From Gammaproteobacteria bacterium (GTDB lineage: Bacteria > Pseudomonadota > Gammaproteobacteria > Chromatiales > Chromatiaceae), in the NCBI GenBank assembly GCA_011389885.1, contig JAABTK010000006.1, positions 1-64,000 on the forward strand: a DNA stretch of 64,000 nucleotides. The letters run 5' to 3'. Positions 1 to 7,183 of the stretch are shown one piece after another. Positions within the stretch are counted from its first letter, which is position 1, and the number at the start of each line of letters is the position of its first letter. Position numbers and translations under genes: made by a program. The notes under the pieces were generated by a model. The model saw only the letters and a program-made list of their open reading frames with translations, had not been told where the DNA came from and made no database searches.

Positions 1-60
1 GTATCGGAAACAACGCCTTTTGGAACGCAGAGGGCGCAGAGGACCGCAGAGGGCGCAGAG
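1..60 (+). repeat. Partial copy of dispersed repeat family
   Basis: Carries the family core: CGGAAACAACGCC, then GGAACGCAGAGGGCGCAGAGG. The same core recurs in many gaps of this window. This copy is cut by the window edge. No gene is visible in it. Confidence 0.8.
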
Positions 61-157
61 TGGGTTTTTGGTTAAAAACTAAAAGCTGGGGCGCCCATGG
101 GCGGTTGGTTGCATGAAGGGTTCCCTACCCGGTGCAGTGCGGGACCGCATCATGGTC

Positions 158-536
158 TAGTACGCCTGCGCACAAATAACAGAAACAACGCCATCTAGGA
201 ACGCAGCGGGTACCGAGGGCCGCAGAGGGCGCGGAGGCCGTTTTTTTACTGGCTTGCGCCTGCCCGGCGCCAAAGCGCCGCCTAGCCGCCTGGAGTACAG
301 CCCTCGGGCTGTGCGGGTTTCCGGTTACGCGCCCGGGCCAAGGCGTGTGCGCTTCGAGCCCGCAGTCAGACAGGGGGCGGGCAAGCGAATTGCATTCGCC
401 GCTGCAGCGACGGATGCCGGGTGCGGCGCTTAACCTTTCAATCGAAACACCTCTCTGCGCCCTCTGCGGTTCTCCGCGTGCTCTGCGTTCCGAGAGCGCC
501 TGGGTGGTTTCCGATACTTAGGCGCGCCTGTACTAG
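158..536. repeat. Near full-length MITE-like repeat element, copy A
   Basis: The left end reads CTAGTACGCCTGCGCAC, then AATAACAGAAACAACGCC and AGGAACGCAG. The right end is its imperfect inverse (CTCTGCGTTCC, GGTTTCCGATACTTAGGCGCGCC, TGTACTAG). The interior (CGCCTGGAGTACAGCCCTCG, GGCGGATGCCGGGTGCGGCG type stretches) recurs at 20.36-20.70 kb. No ORF of plausible coding character is present. The terminal CTAG supplies the stop codon of the gene on its right. Confidence 0.75.
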
Positions 537-1468
537 TCCATCCAGCGCATAATAAACTCGGCGATCTGCACCGGCGCGTTCAGGTCCAAAACCGGCAGTT
601 CGGTGGCCGCGGGCAAGGCCCCGTCCGCCGCCAGCGCGATGATATTCGGATCCTCTGGAAACAACGGGGCCTGACCCAGGACGGCGCGATACAGCTCGAT
701 CTTCGGGAAGGCCTTGTGCTTAAAGCCTTCCACCAGGATCAGGTCCAGCCGCTCCTGCTCGAGGCGCTGTAGCAGGGCGGGCAGCGATGGATCGCCCACG
801 GGGTCGTTTTCGTTCATCAAGGCCCAGCGGACCTCGGAGGCGACCAGGACCTGTCGGGCGCCGGCCTTGCGCAGCGTGTAGCTATCCTTTCCCGGCGTGT
901 CCACATCGAAATCGTGGTGGGCGTGTTTCACCAAACCGATGCGCAGGCCGCGTTCAGTCAGCAGCGGGATCAATTGCTTCAGCAGCGTGGTCTTGCCCGT
1001 GCCGCTGTAGGCGGCGAAGCCGAGCAGCGGAAGCCCGATGTCCAAGGGCGCGTCCGCATCCGCGGGCGACTCGGACACCTCCAGCAGCATCTCCAGCTCC
1101 GCCGCCGCATCCGCCAGGTCCTCGGGCTGGGTGTGGAGGATGTCCGGGACCGGGGTGACCTCGATTTGATAGGCCATGCGGTTGCCGTCGGCGTTGCCGT
1201 GGTCCACCACCCAAACGCCGCGAAAGCGGGTCTCGTAGACACGGCTCGCACCCAGGGTTTCAACGGTCGCCTTGACCTCGCCCTCCCCCAGCAGATCCAT
1301 CAGCCGGTCCAGCTCGCCGGGACCAAAGGGCATGCCCAGCAGATCGATCACCGTCGGCTGGCCGCTGCGCTCCAGCCTGCGCAGGGCGTAGCGGATTTCA
1401 TGCAGCACCGGCGGCAGATTGGCGGTGTCGCCGCCTTCGAGGACCACGGGGATATCGGACAGACTCAT
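533..1468 (-). CDS. HupH_C-MobB fusion protein (hydrogenase accessory domain plus GTP-binding MobB domain)
   Basis: 311 residues. Residues about 18-130 match the C-terminal region of HupH/HyaF hydrogenase expression proteins (VIDLLGMPFGPGE, then VYETRFRGVWVVDH and a QIEVTPVPDIL stretch). Residues about 146-311 are a MobB domain: Walker A AAYSGTGKTT at 152-161, KHAHHDFD at 181-188 and LILVEGFKH at 243-251. MobB proteins bind GTP and assist molybdenum-cofactor guanylylation; HupH-type proteins assist [NiFe]-hydrogenase small-subunit maturation. The ATG at 1468 is chosen because it overlaps the upstream protease stop by four bases (ATGA); a longer frame to 1582 would bury the start inside that gene. 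The TAG stop lies in the terminal CTAG of a repeat. The fused role is inferred, for example nucleotide-driven metallocofactor handling. Confidence 0.85.
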   Translation of the reverse strand: MSLSDIPVVLEGGDTANLPPVLHEIRYALRRLERSGQPTVIDLLGMPFGPGELDRLMDLLGEGEVKATVETLGASRVYETRFRGVWVVDHGNADGNRMAYQIEVTPVPDILHTQPEDLADAAAELEMLLEVSESPADADAPLDIGLPLLGFAAYSGTGKTTLLKQLIPLLTERGLRIGLVKHAHHDFDVDTPGKDSYTLRKAGARQVLVASEVRWALMNENDPVGDPSLPALLQRLEQERLDLILVEGFKHKAFPKIELYRAVLGQAPLFPEDPNIIALAADGALPAATELPVLDLNAPVQIAEFIMRWMD

Positions 1469-1962
1469 ATTTCGCTCTCGCTTTGGTGTTTCCATTGCTC
1501 CAAGGTCTCCAGCACCATCCGCTCCGCCTCCAGCAGCGCGGCCGCCACCGCCGGCGTCAACGTCTCGCCCCAGTCCAGGCACTCGGGCTCCACCCCGACC
1601 AGCAGGCGGTGACCCGGCAGGCCGCCGGTCAGGCGCGCCATGTCGAGCAGATCGCTAAGACTGACCTCATGCACGCTCTTGCCCCCGCCCCGGAGGTAGC
1701 GATCCATCTCCGCCCCCTCGAAACGACAAACCGTGCCCGGCGGGCCGCCGGTGGCGCAGGCGTCGATTACGATCAGATTCGGGTGCGAGGCTACCGCATC
1801 CGCCAGGGTGAAGCTCAGGGTGCCGCCGTCGAGACAGGTCACCTCCGAGTGCTCCGCCAAGCGCCCCTGCAAGCGCTGCACCAAATGCACGCCCACGCCT
1901 TCATCTTGCAAAAGGTTATTGCCGATCCCCAAAATCAGTGTCGTCGCCTGACTCAAACGCAC
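1465..1962 (-). CDS. Hydrogenase maturation endopeptidase (HyaD/HupD/HybD family)
   Basis: 165 residues, the usual family length. The N-terminus has the family signature LILGIGNNLLQDEGVGVH, with the conserved nickel-ligand-type Glu (E21). An Asp follows in VIDAC and a His in KSVHEVSLSDLL, the three positions that recognise nickel in HybD-like proteases. These enzymes clip the C-terminal peptide of the hydrogenase large subunit after NiFe(CN)2CO insertion. It is the first gene of a two-gene unit with the HupH_C-MobB fusion (4-base overlap) and diverges from hypC across about 80 bases. No hydrogenase structural genes are visible next to it, so its substrate is outside the window or lost. Confidence 0.9.
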   Translation of the reverse strand: MRLSQATTLILGIGNNLLQDEGVGVHLVQRLQGRLAEHSEVTCLDGGTLSFTLADAVASHPNLIVIDACATGGPPGTVCRFEGAEMDRYLRGGGKSVHEVSLSDLLDMARLTGGLPGHRLLVGVEPECLDWGETLTPAVAAALLEAERMVLETLEQWKHQSESEI

Positions 1963-1973
1963 GCCCTCAATGG

Positions 1974-2005
1974 TTGGAAAATGCAGTATAGTAGCCCACT
2001 ATAAT
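1974..2005. promoter_or_regulatory. Divergent promoter region with a TATAGT/ACTATA dyad
   Basis: TATAAT at 2000-2005 is a good -10 for hypC (start 2041), with a poorly spaced TTGGAA at 1974-1979. On the other strand TATACT (1985-1990) could serve the protease gene starting at 1962. The two -10-like boxes are halves of a perfect dyad TATAGT-AGCCC-ACTATA (1987-2003). Start sites are predictions. Confidence 0.45.
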
Positions 2006-2040
2006 AGCAGCATTCGAAAACTTTCAGGTGAACTGGCGTT

Positions 2041-2304
2041 ATGTGTCTCGGAATCCCCATGCAAATCCAGGAAATCGACGGCTTTATGGCCAAATGCGAG
2101 GCCAAGGGCGTGGAGCGCGACGTCAGCCTGTTCATGCTTCAGCACGAACCCGTCGATCTGGGGGACTTTGTGGTGGTGCATGTGGGCTACGCGATTCAGA
2201 AGATCACCCAGGCCGAGGCCCAAAGCGCCTGGGAGATCTACGACGAAATGCTTGCGGCCGAGGCCGAGATGGAAATGGAGCTGGCGCCGCCGGACCATGC
2301 ATGA
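2041..2304 (+). CDS. hypC: Hydrogenase maturation factor HypC
   Basis: 87 residues, starting with the diagnostic MCLGIPMQI. The conserved Cys2 is exposed after Met removal and binds the Fe(CN)2CO moiety with HypD. The central VERDVSLFMLQHEPVDLGDFV and the VVHVGYAIQKI strand fit the HypC/HupF beta-barrel. An AGGTGAA ribosome-binding site lies about 8 bases upstream. HypC shuttles the iron centre to the hydrogenase large-subunit precursor. Its 3' end overlaps hypA by eight bases, indicating translational coupling in a hypC-A-B-D operon. The C-terminal tail is acidic (EAEMEMELAPP). Confidence 0.97.
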   Translation: MCLGIPMQIQEIDGFMAKCEAKGVERDVSLFMLQHEPVDLGDFVVVHVGYAIQKITQAEAQSAWEIYDEMLAAEAEMEMELAPPDHA

Positions 2305-2656
2305 ACTCTCCATCTGCTACGCGCTGATGCAGCAGGTGGAATCCATCGCCGCGCGCGAGCAGGCGCAGCGCGTGACCCTGATTCGGTTGCAGATCGGCCC
2401 GCTGGCGGGCGTAGAGCCCGAGCTGCTGGCCCAGGCCTTCCCGATGGCCGCCGCCGGCACCTGCGCCGCCGAGGCCAAGCTGCAACTGGACACCCTGCCG
2501 GTGCGGGTGCAATGCGAGGCCTGCGGCGCCGAGACCGACGCCAAGCCCAACCGCCTGCTCTGCGGCCAATGCGGCGACTACCGCACCCGCCTGCTCAGCG
2601 GCGACGAAATGCTCCTCGCCAGCCTGGAGCTTGAGAGGCCGGATGACGAGGATTGA
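2297..2656 (+). CDS. hypA: Hydrogenase nickel-incorporation protein HypA
   Basis: 119 residues beginning MHELSI; the Met1-His2-Glu3 N-terminus is the nickel site of HypA. The zinc-binding loop CEAC...CGQC lies around residues 75-95. The ATG at 2297 is selected because it gives exactly the MHE N-terminus and overlaps the hypC stop; the frame is open much further upstream but without family similarity. HypA works with the GTPase HypB to deliver nickel to the hydrogenase large subunit. A 177-base gap filled with inverted repeats separates it from hypB. Confidence 0.96.
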   Translation: MHELSICYALMQQVESIAAREQAQRVTLIRLQIGPLAGVEPELLAQAFPMAAAGTCAAEAKLQLDTLPVRVQCEACGAETDAKPNRLLCGQCGDYRTRLLSGDEMLLASLELERPDDED

Positions 2657-2833
2657 TAACGCAAAGATCGCCAAGAAGGCGCAAAGGACGCAAAGATTCG
2701 GTAATCTTTGGAGGTCGAGGCTTTAGCCCCGGCTAAAGCCTCAACCTCCTCACAGAACAAACCTTTGCGACCTTTGCGTTGTAAAGAACCAAAATTAAAG
2801 AGCCAAGCCCCCAAAACTTGAGGAGCGAACACC
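2657..2833. repeat. Inverted-repeat insertion between hypA and hypB
   Basis: Two arms of AACGCAAAG.../...CTTTGCGTT type flank an inner hairpin built on GAGGCTTTAGCC and GGCTAAAGCCTC. The inner hairpin motif recurs degenerately near 17300-17345 and 52375-52410. It lies inside the hyp operon and could form a strong RNA hairpin. No ORF is seen. Confidence 0.7.
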
Positions 2834-3688
2834 ATGTGCGACACCTGCGGCTGCAATATCACCGACGGCAACCGGCATTTGATCGAAGGCGACGGCAAGC
2901 TCGCCAAGACCGGCGACGGCCGCGAGGCGGTGGCGGTGCTGCAAGGCCTGCTGCACGAAAACGACCATCAGGCGGCGCATAACCGCCATCATTTCGATAG
3001 CCACGGGGTGCTGGCGCTGAACCTGATGTCCGCCCCCGGCAGCGGCAAGACCAGCCTGCTGGAGGCCACCATCGAGGCCCTGGGCGAGGAGTTTTGCATC
3101 GGCGTGGTGGAGGGCGACCTAGAGACCGAGAACGACGCCGAACGCATCCGCGGCAAGGGCGTGCCGGCGGTGCAGATCACCACCGGCTCCGCCTGCCACC
3201 TGGACGCCCACATGGTGCATCACGCCCTGCACCAACTGGATCTCGATCAAATCGACATCCTGTTCATCGAAAACGTAGGCAACCTAGTCTGCCCGGCCAG
3301 CTTCGACCTGGGCCAGCACCGCAACATCACCCTACTCTCGGTCACCGAGGGCGACGACAAGCCGGCCAAGTACCCGGTGATGTTCCGCGGGGCCGACGCC
3401 ACCCTCATCACCAAGGCCGACCTGCTGGCCTATCTCGACGACTTCGACCCGCAGCGCGCCGAGGACGCGGTGCGCGCCCTGGCCAATCGCGGCCCCATCC
3501 AGCGCCTGTCCGCAAAGACCGGCCAAGGCCTCGACGCCTGGCTCGACTGGCTGCGCCAAGAGGCCAAGGCGCAACAGCAACGCCTGGACCAGGGCGACAC
3601 CGCCCGCCCGAAACTCCAGCCCGAGGGCCGACACCTGCATGCCCATGGGACCCATCACGGACACCACCATCACCATCACCACGACTGA
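2834..3688 (+). CDS. hypB: Hydrogenase nickel-incorporation GTPase HypB with C-terminal His tail
   Basis: 284 residues. The N-terminal CDTCGC (2-7) is the high-affinity nickel motif. The GTPase core has the P-loop SAPGSGKTS (66-74), the metal-binding GSACHLDAHMVHH region and the ENVGNLVCP segment. HypB hydrolyses GTP and, with HypA, loads nickel into [NiFe]-hydrogenase. Unusually, the His-rich nickel-storage stretch sits at the extreme C-terminus (267-284, twelve His in eighteen residues). In classical His-rich HypB it lies just after the N-terminal Cys motif, and here that region has only a few scattered His. Four bases separate it from hypD. Confidence 0.96.
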   Translation: MCDTCGCNITDGNRHLIEGDGKLAKTGDGREAVAVLQGLLHENDHQAAHNRHHFDSHGVLALNLMSAPGSGKTSLLEATIEALGEEFCIGVVEGDLETENDAERIRGKGVPAVQITTGSACHLDAHMVHHALHQLDLDQIDILFIENVGNLVCPASFDLGQHRNITLLSVTEGDDKPAKYPVMFRGADATLITKADLLAYLDDFDPQRAEDAVRALANRGPIQRLSAKTGQGLDAWLDWLRQEAKAQQQRLDQGDTARPKLQPEGRHLHAHGTHHGHHHHHHHD

Positions 3689-3691
3689 GCC

Positions 3692-4822
3692 GTGAACCAC
3701 AGCGCCCAAGACTGGCTCGGCCTGATTCGTCAACTGCCGCTGGCGGGGCGGCGGGTGCGCATCATGAACGTCTGCGGCGGGCATGAGCGCTCCATCACCC
3801 TGGCTGGCATCCGCTCGGCCCTGCCCGCGGAGATCGAACTCATCCCGGGTCCCGGCTGTCCGGTCTGCGTCTGCCCCGAAGAAGACATCTATCAGGCCAT
3901 CCAATTGGCCCTGCGCGAACCCGTGATCCTGGTCACCTACGGCGACATGCTGCGGGTGCCGGTGAATGCGCCCAAGGGCGAGGTGCGCAGCCTGGAGCAG
4001 GCCCGGGCCGCCGGCGGCGAGGTGCGCCCCATCGCCTCGCCGCTGGAGGCGGCGCAGATCGCCCGGGACAATCCCGCAACGCCGGTGGTGTTCTTCGCCG
4101 CCGGTTTCGAGACCACCATCGCGCCCACTGCGGCCTTGGCGGTGCAAGGCCTGCCGGAGAACCTGAGCCTGCTGCTCTCGGGCCGCCTCACTTGGCCCGC
4201 GGTGGCCATGCTGCTGAACGCCGAGGCCCCGGGCTTCGACGCCCTGGTGGCGCCGGGCCATGTGGCCACGGTGATGGGACCGGAGGAATGGGGATTCGTG
4301 GTGGAGGAGCACGCCATCCCCGCCGCGGTGGCCGGCTTCAGCCCGGGCAGCCTGCTGGCCGCCACCTATTCGGTGCTGCGCCAGCACCTGGAAGGCCGGC
4401 GGTTCCTCGACAACTGCTATCCAGAGGTGGTGCGCCCCGGCGGCAACCCGGACGCCCGCGCCGCGTTGGAGCAGGCCATGAGGGTCACAGACGCCAACTG
4501 GCGCGGCATCGGCATCATCCCCCAATCCGGCTTCGCCCTGCGCGAGGCCTATGCCGCCCACGACGCCCGCACCCTCTTCCCCGACCACAATGCCGCGGAC
4601 CGCCGCCGCATGGGCGAAATGCCCCCCGGCTGCGACTGCGCCCGCGTGGTCCTCGGCAAGCGCTACCCCAACCAATGCCGCCTGTTCGGCAACCGCTGCA
4701 CCCCGCGCAACCCCATCGGCCCCTGCATGGTCTCCGACGAAGGCGCCTGCCGCATTTGGTGGGCCGGCGGGATGCGGGAATCCGTGGCGTCGGAGCGCAC
4801 TGGAGCGCCTGCGCGTGAATAA
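3692..4822 (+). CDS. hypD: Hydrogenase maturation iron-sulfur protein HypD
   Basis: 376 residues from a GTG start at 3692, four bases after the hypB stop. Visible HypD signatures are MNVCGGHE, LIPGPGCPVCVCP, the AAGFETT stretch and the C-terminal cysteine set (PPGCDCARV, QCRLFGNRCTPRNPIGPCMV, EGACRIWW) that holds the [4Fe-4S] cluster. HypD with HypC assembles Fe(CN)2CO. The usual partners hypE and hypF are not in the window. The last codons and the TAA stop lie in the terminus of a dispersed repeat (GTGAATAACGGAAACAACG), so the extreme C-terminus (about SERTGAPARE) is repeat-encoded. Confidence 0.96.
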   Translation: MNHSAQDWLGLIRQLPLAGRRVRIMNVCGGHERSITLAGIRSALPAEIELIPGPGCPVCVCPEEDIYQAIQLALREPVILVTYGDMLRVPVNAPKGEVRSLEQARAAGGEVRPIASPLEAAQIARDNPATPVVFFAAGFETTIAPTAALAVQGLPENLSLLLSGRLTWPAVAMLLNAEAPGFDALVAPGHVATVMGPEEWGFVVEEHAIPAAVAGFSPGSLLAATYSVLRQHLEGRRFLDNCYPEVVRPGGNPDARAALEQAMRVTDANWRGIGIIPQSGFALREAYAAHDARTLFPDHNAADRRRMGEMPPGCDCARVVLGKRYPNQCRLFGNRCTPRNPIGPCMVSDEGACRIWWAGGMRESVASERTGAPARE

Positions 4823-5306
4823 CGGAAACAACGGTTGTTAGGAACGCAGAGGACCGCAGAGCGCGCAAAAAGGGTTTTTGCCTCCTTGTCCCGCGCGCCA
4901 GCGCCGCCTAGTACGCCTGCGCACCAATAACGGAAACAACGCCATTCAGGAACGCAGAGGGCGCAGAGGACCGCAGGGCGCGCGGAGGAGGTTTTGCTTG
5001 CTTTTTTGTCGCGCTCCAGCGTGGGGATGCCTGTCCGGCGCTGAAGCCTCGCCTAGCCGCCTGGAGTACAGCCCTCGGGCTGTGCGTGTTTTCGGGTTTA
5101 TGCGCCCGGGCCAAGGCGTGTAGGCGCCGCGCTAGCAGGAGCGGGGGGATGCGCTTGGCTTATCCCGGCTACGCCTTTGGCCGCGGCTATCCGGTTGTAT
5201 TTTCGCTCATCAGGAACAGGCGCGTTCAGCGCTTGCACCCGAAACAACGCTGCGCGCCCTGCGTTGCGCCTCCGCGCACCCTGGGTTCCGAGCCGGCCGC
5301 CGGTGT
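4806..5306. repeat. Repeat-filled gap: two or more copies of the dispersed family
   Basis: The first partial copy begins within the end of hypD (about 4806-4870). A second, larger copy starts at CTAGTACGCCTGCGCACC (about 4907) and runs through AGGAACGCAGAGGGCGCAG to GCCTGTCCGGCGCTGAAGCC and CGCCTGGAGTACAGCCC near 5080. Its middle is the reverse complement of the subtype at 17390-17512 and 52442-52580. The remainder to 5306 looks like degraded family sequence. No gene is supported. Confidence 0.7.
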
Positions 5307-5627
5307 TCAGAAGGTTAGCACCGTAAAGCCCTCGCGGATGGCATCGGCAATGGGCTTGCCCACATAGACCAACTCCGCGCCCTTGGCCTCCCACTGCTCG
5401 ACCTGCTGCGCCTGTTCGGCCACATGCCGGCAAAACAGCACGCCCTCCACCCCCTGCACCATGCCGAACAGTTCCTCATCGGCCATCACCAGGGCCTCGG
5501 CCTCGCCGAAGATCACGAAACGCACCTCATCCACCCACCCGAAGCGCTTGGCATTCACGCCCCACAACAGCCCCGGCATCAGCTTAGAACGCTCGCCCGA
5601 GGCGAGCCAGATCAAGACTTTGGTCAT
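5307..5627 (-). CDS. DsrE-like small protein
   Basis: 106 residues. The start MTKVLIWLASGERSK and the VRFVIFGEAEALV strand followed by a cysteine-containing LFCRHVAEQ segment fit the DsrE/DsrF-like fold of soluble sulfur-relay-associated proteins (alpha/beta, about 110-120 residues). The single Cys could be the sulfur-carrying residue, but position equivalence cannot be confirmed here. An AAGGAA ribosome-binding site precedes the ATG. It stands alone between a repeat block and a gap of about 190 bases. The family assignment is fairly firm; the substrate is unknown. Confidence 0.75.
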   Translation of the reverse strand: MTKVLIWLASGERSKLMPGLLWGVNAKRFGWVDEVRFVIFGEAEALVMADEELFGMVQGVEGVLFCRHVAEQAQQVEQWEAKGAELVYVGKPIADAIREGFTVLTF

Positions 5628-5816
5628 GGTAATTCCTTGTCGAAAAAATGCCAGTTTAACCGCATCTCGACGGTCCTTAAACCGCTATCAAGCTCGCGTT
5701 TGGCGCTTCGGTCCAATCAGCGATCACCCTGGGGCAGGCTCAGATCCCGGCGTCCCGCCTCCAGGGTGCAGTGGAAGGCGGAATGGGGATAATCGCGGCC
5801 AAGGCGCGCGAATCCA

Positions 5817-6737
5817 CTATCCTCGGGAGACCCAGGAGGCCGAGACCGCACCCGGGCCGGCGGCGATAGCGCTGGCGGTGGACATGGGCGTAACGGCCAG
5901 TTCGATATCCCGCCTCGCGGCGGCTGCGGCGAGGGCGGAAAACCGCGGATAATCCCGCAGTGACAAGGCCTCTTCAGCCTGGCTCAGGACGATGAATGGC
6001 GCCTCCGCCTCACCGCCTTCCAGGATGGCGTGCAGGGTTTCAAGCAGAAACACGGCCGCGTTGTCACGGCTTTTCTCCTTCGCTACCACGGTCGATGCGC
6101 CCCCGCGGTATTCCACAACCGGAAAGCGCATCTTCAGGTTCAATGCCTTGGCGTCGATCCAGCCATAGCCGCCTTCCACCCCCCTGTCTTTCAGATAGGG
6201 CATAACCCCCGGGGCGATTAGCGAGGTCACCCGCTTGGCCGCGGCCTGTAGGTAGAACGAAATATCCGCAAGCGCCGCCCCTTGCTGCGCCATACGCGAG
6301 GCCTCGCGGGCAAGCACCGATTGGCCGCCGAACATCAAGCGACTCCCCAGCGCCTTGATATTGAAATGCTCGAAGATCCCCCGCTCCAGGCGTAGCCGCT
6401 TGAATACCTGAAGGTTCTCGGCGATGGTACGTTGCACCTTTTCAAACAGCAGGGTGCGTGACGCATTCCCCGTCAGGATCTGTAATCGATAGGGCGAGTA
6501 AACGGCATTCTTCTCCAACCAGACCGCGATCTCCTCCTCATCGGAGGCCTCGACCTGAGCGAAGCTCTCGCCATGGCGCCACAGATTACGGTAAAAATCG
6601 TGTTTGAAGGCGATTGATCCGTCGTCGATGTAGAGCCGGTCATTGATACGCAAACGGATCGGCAAGACCGCGATCTGTTGCGCCTCCGGCGAGAGATCGG
6701 CGCTGGCATCCACGATTAACTGCACCTTGCATTGCAT
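5817..6737 (-). CDS. DegV-like protein
   Basis: 306 residues. The start VQLIVDASADLSPEAQ, then VLPIRLRINDRLYIDDG, is the DegV N-terminal pattern. The end (ELAVTPMSTASAIAAGPGAV) fits the DegV C-terminal fatty-acid-site loop. DegV (FakB-like) proteins bind fatty acids; in Gram-positives they present them to a kinase. The ATG at 6737 is preferred over a GTG at 6746, because AGGGGG (6746-6751) then lies eight bases upstream. It follows the YRG-motif gene by 14 bases, so the two are probably cotranscribed. Its precise role in this organism is not known. Confidence 0.75.
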   Translation of the reverse strand: MQCKVQLIVDASADLSPEAQQIAVLPIRLRINDRLYIDDGSIAFKHDFYRNLWRHGESFAQVEASDEEEIAVWLEKNAVYSPYRLQILTGNASRTLLFEKVQRTIAENLQVFKRLRLERGIFEHFNIKALGSRLMFGGQSVLAREASRMAQQGAALADISFYLQAAAKRVTSLIAPGVMPYLKDRGVEGGYGWIDAKALNLKMRFPVVEYRGGASTVVAKEKSRDNAAVFLLETLHAILEGGEAEAPFIVLSQAEEALSLRDYPRFSALAAAAARRDIELAVTPMSTASAIAAGPGAVSASWVSRG

Positions 6738-6751
6738 CCGCGACACCCCCT

Positions 6752-7183
6752 TTAATCCTCATCCAGTATCACGCCGCGATAGACCCGCTTGCGGCCTTCT
6801 GGTGCGGACGCTTGCCGCTGTTCGCCGGGCGCGGCCGATTGCGCAGGCCCTCCCTCCACGCGCACGCCACGATAGATCACCGATTGATTAACCGGCGCCG
6901 CCGTCTGCGGCCCGGATTCAGCGGGCGCCAAAGCGCCCCGGTAGACCTTGGCCCCATCCTCGGCCAGCGCCCTAAGCTCATTCTTGGTCAGCGCCTGAAG
7001 AAATCGCGTGAAATAGCGCCCGTAATCCTGATTCGCCTTCTCCAGCGAGGAATTGATGACGGTGATAAGGCTCGCCGCCTCATTCAGCTTGAGTTTGACC
7101 CGACTGCTCTGTTCGTAAATAAAGGCCATTTTGGTGAAATGGATCCGCGCCTCGGGCGCGAGTTCAAAAAGCGTAACGGACAT
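6752..7183 (-). CDS. Conserved hypothetical protein with three YRG motifs
   Basis: 143 residues, function not recognised. The N-terminal 70 residues are helical (THFTKMAFIYEQSSRVKLKL-type, then VINSSLEKANQDYGRYF). The C-terminal half is low-complexity and carries three evenly spaced motifs: KVYRGA, VIYRGVRV and RVYRGVILDED. The motif resembles the YRGV of small DUF4278-type proteins, but I do not assign the family. The ATG at 7183 has GGGAGAAGG upstream; the open frame continues further up without plausible coding content. It is the first gene of a probable two-gene operon with the DegV-like gene. Confidence 0.7.
   Translation of the reverse strand: MSVTLFELAPEARIHFTKMAFIYEQSSRVKLKLNEAASLITVINSSLEKANQDYGRYFTRFLQALTKNELRALAEDGAKVYRGALAPAESGPQTAAPVNQSVIYRGVRVEGGPAQSAAPGEQRQASAPEGRKRVYRGVILDED

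Noticed and set aside
787-1158. Arg/Pro-rich plus-strand open frame opposite the HupH-MobB gene
   Set aside because: High-GC antisense shadow; the minus-strand protein has family motifs and a coupled start.
3332-4831. 499-codon minus-strand frame over hypB/hypD
   Set aside because: Antisense shadow of two recognisable Hyp proteins.
5086-5367. 93-codon plus-strand frame in the repeat gap after hypD
   Set aside because: Made of dispersed-repeat sequence; no ribosome site or family.
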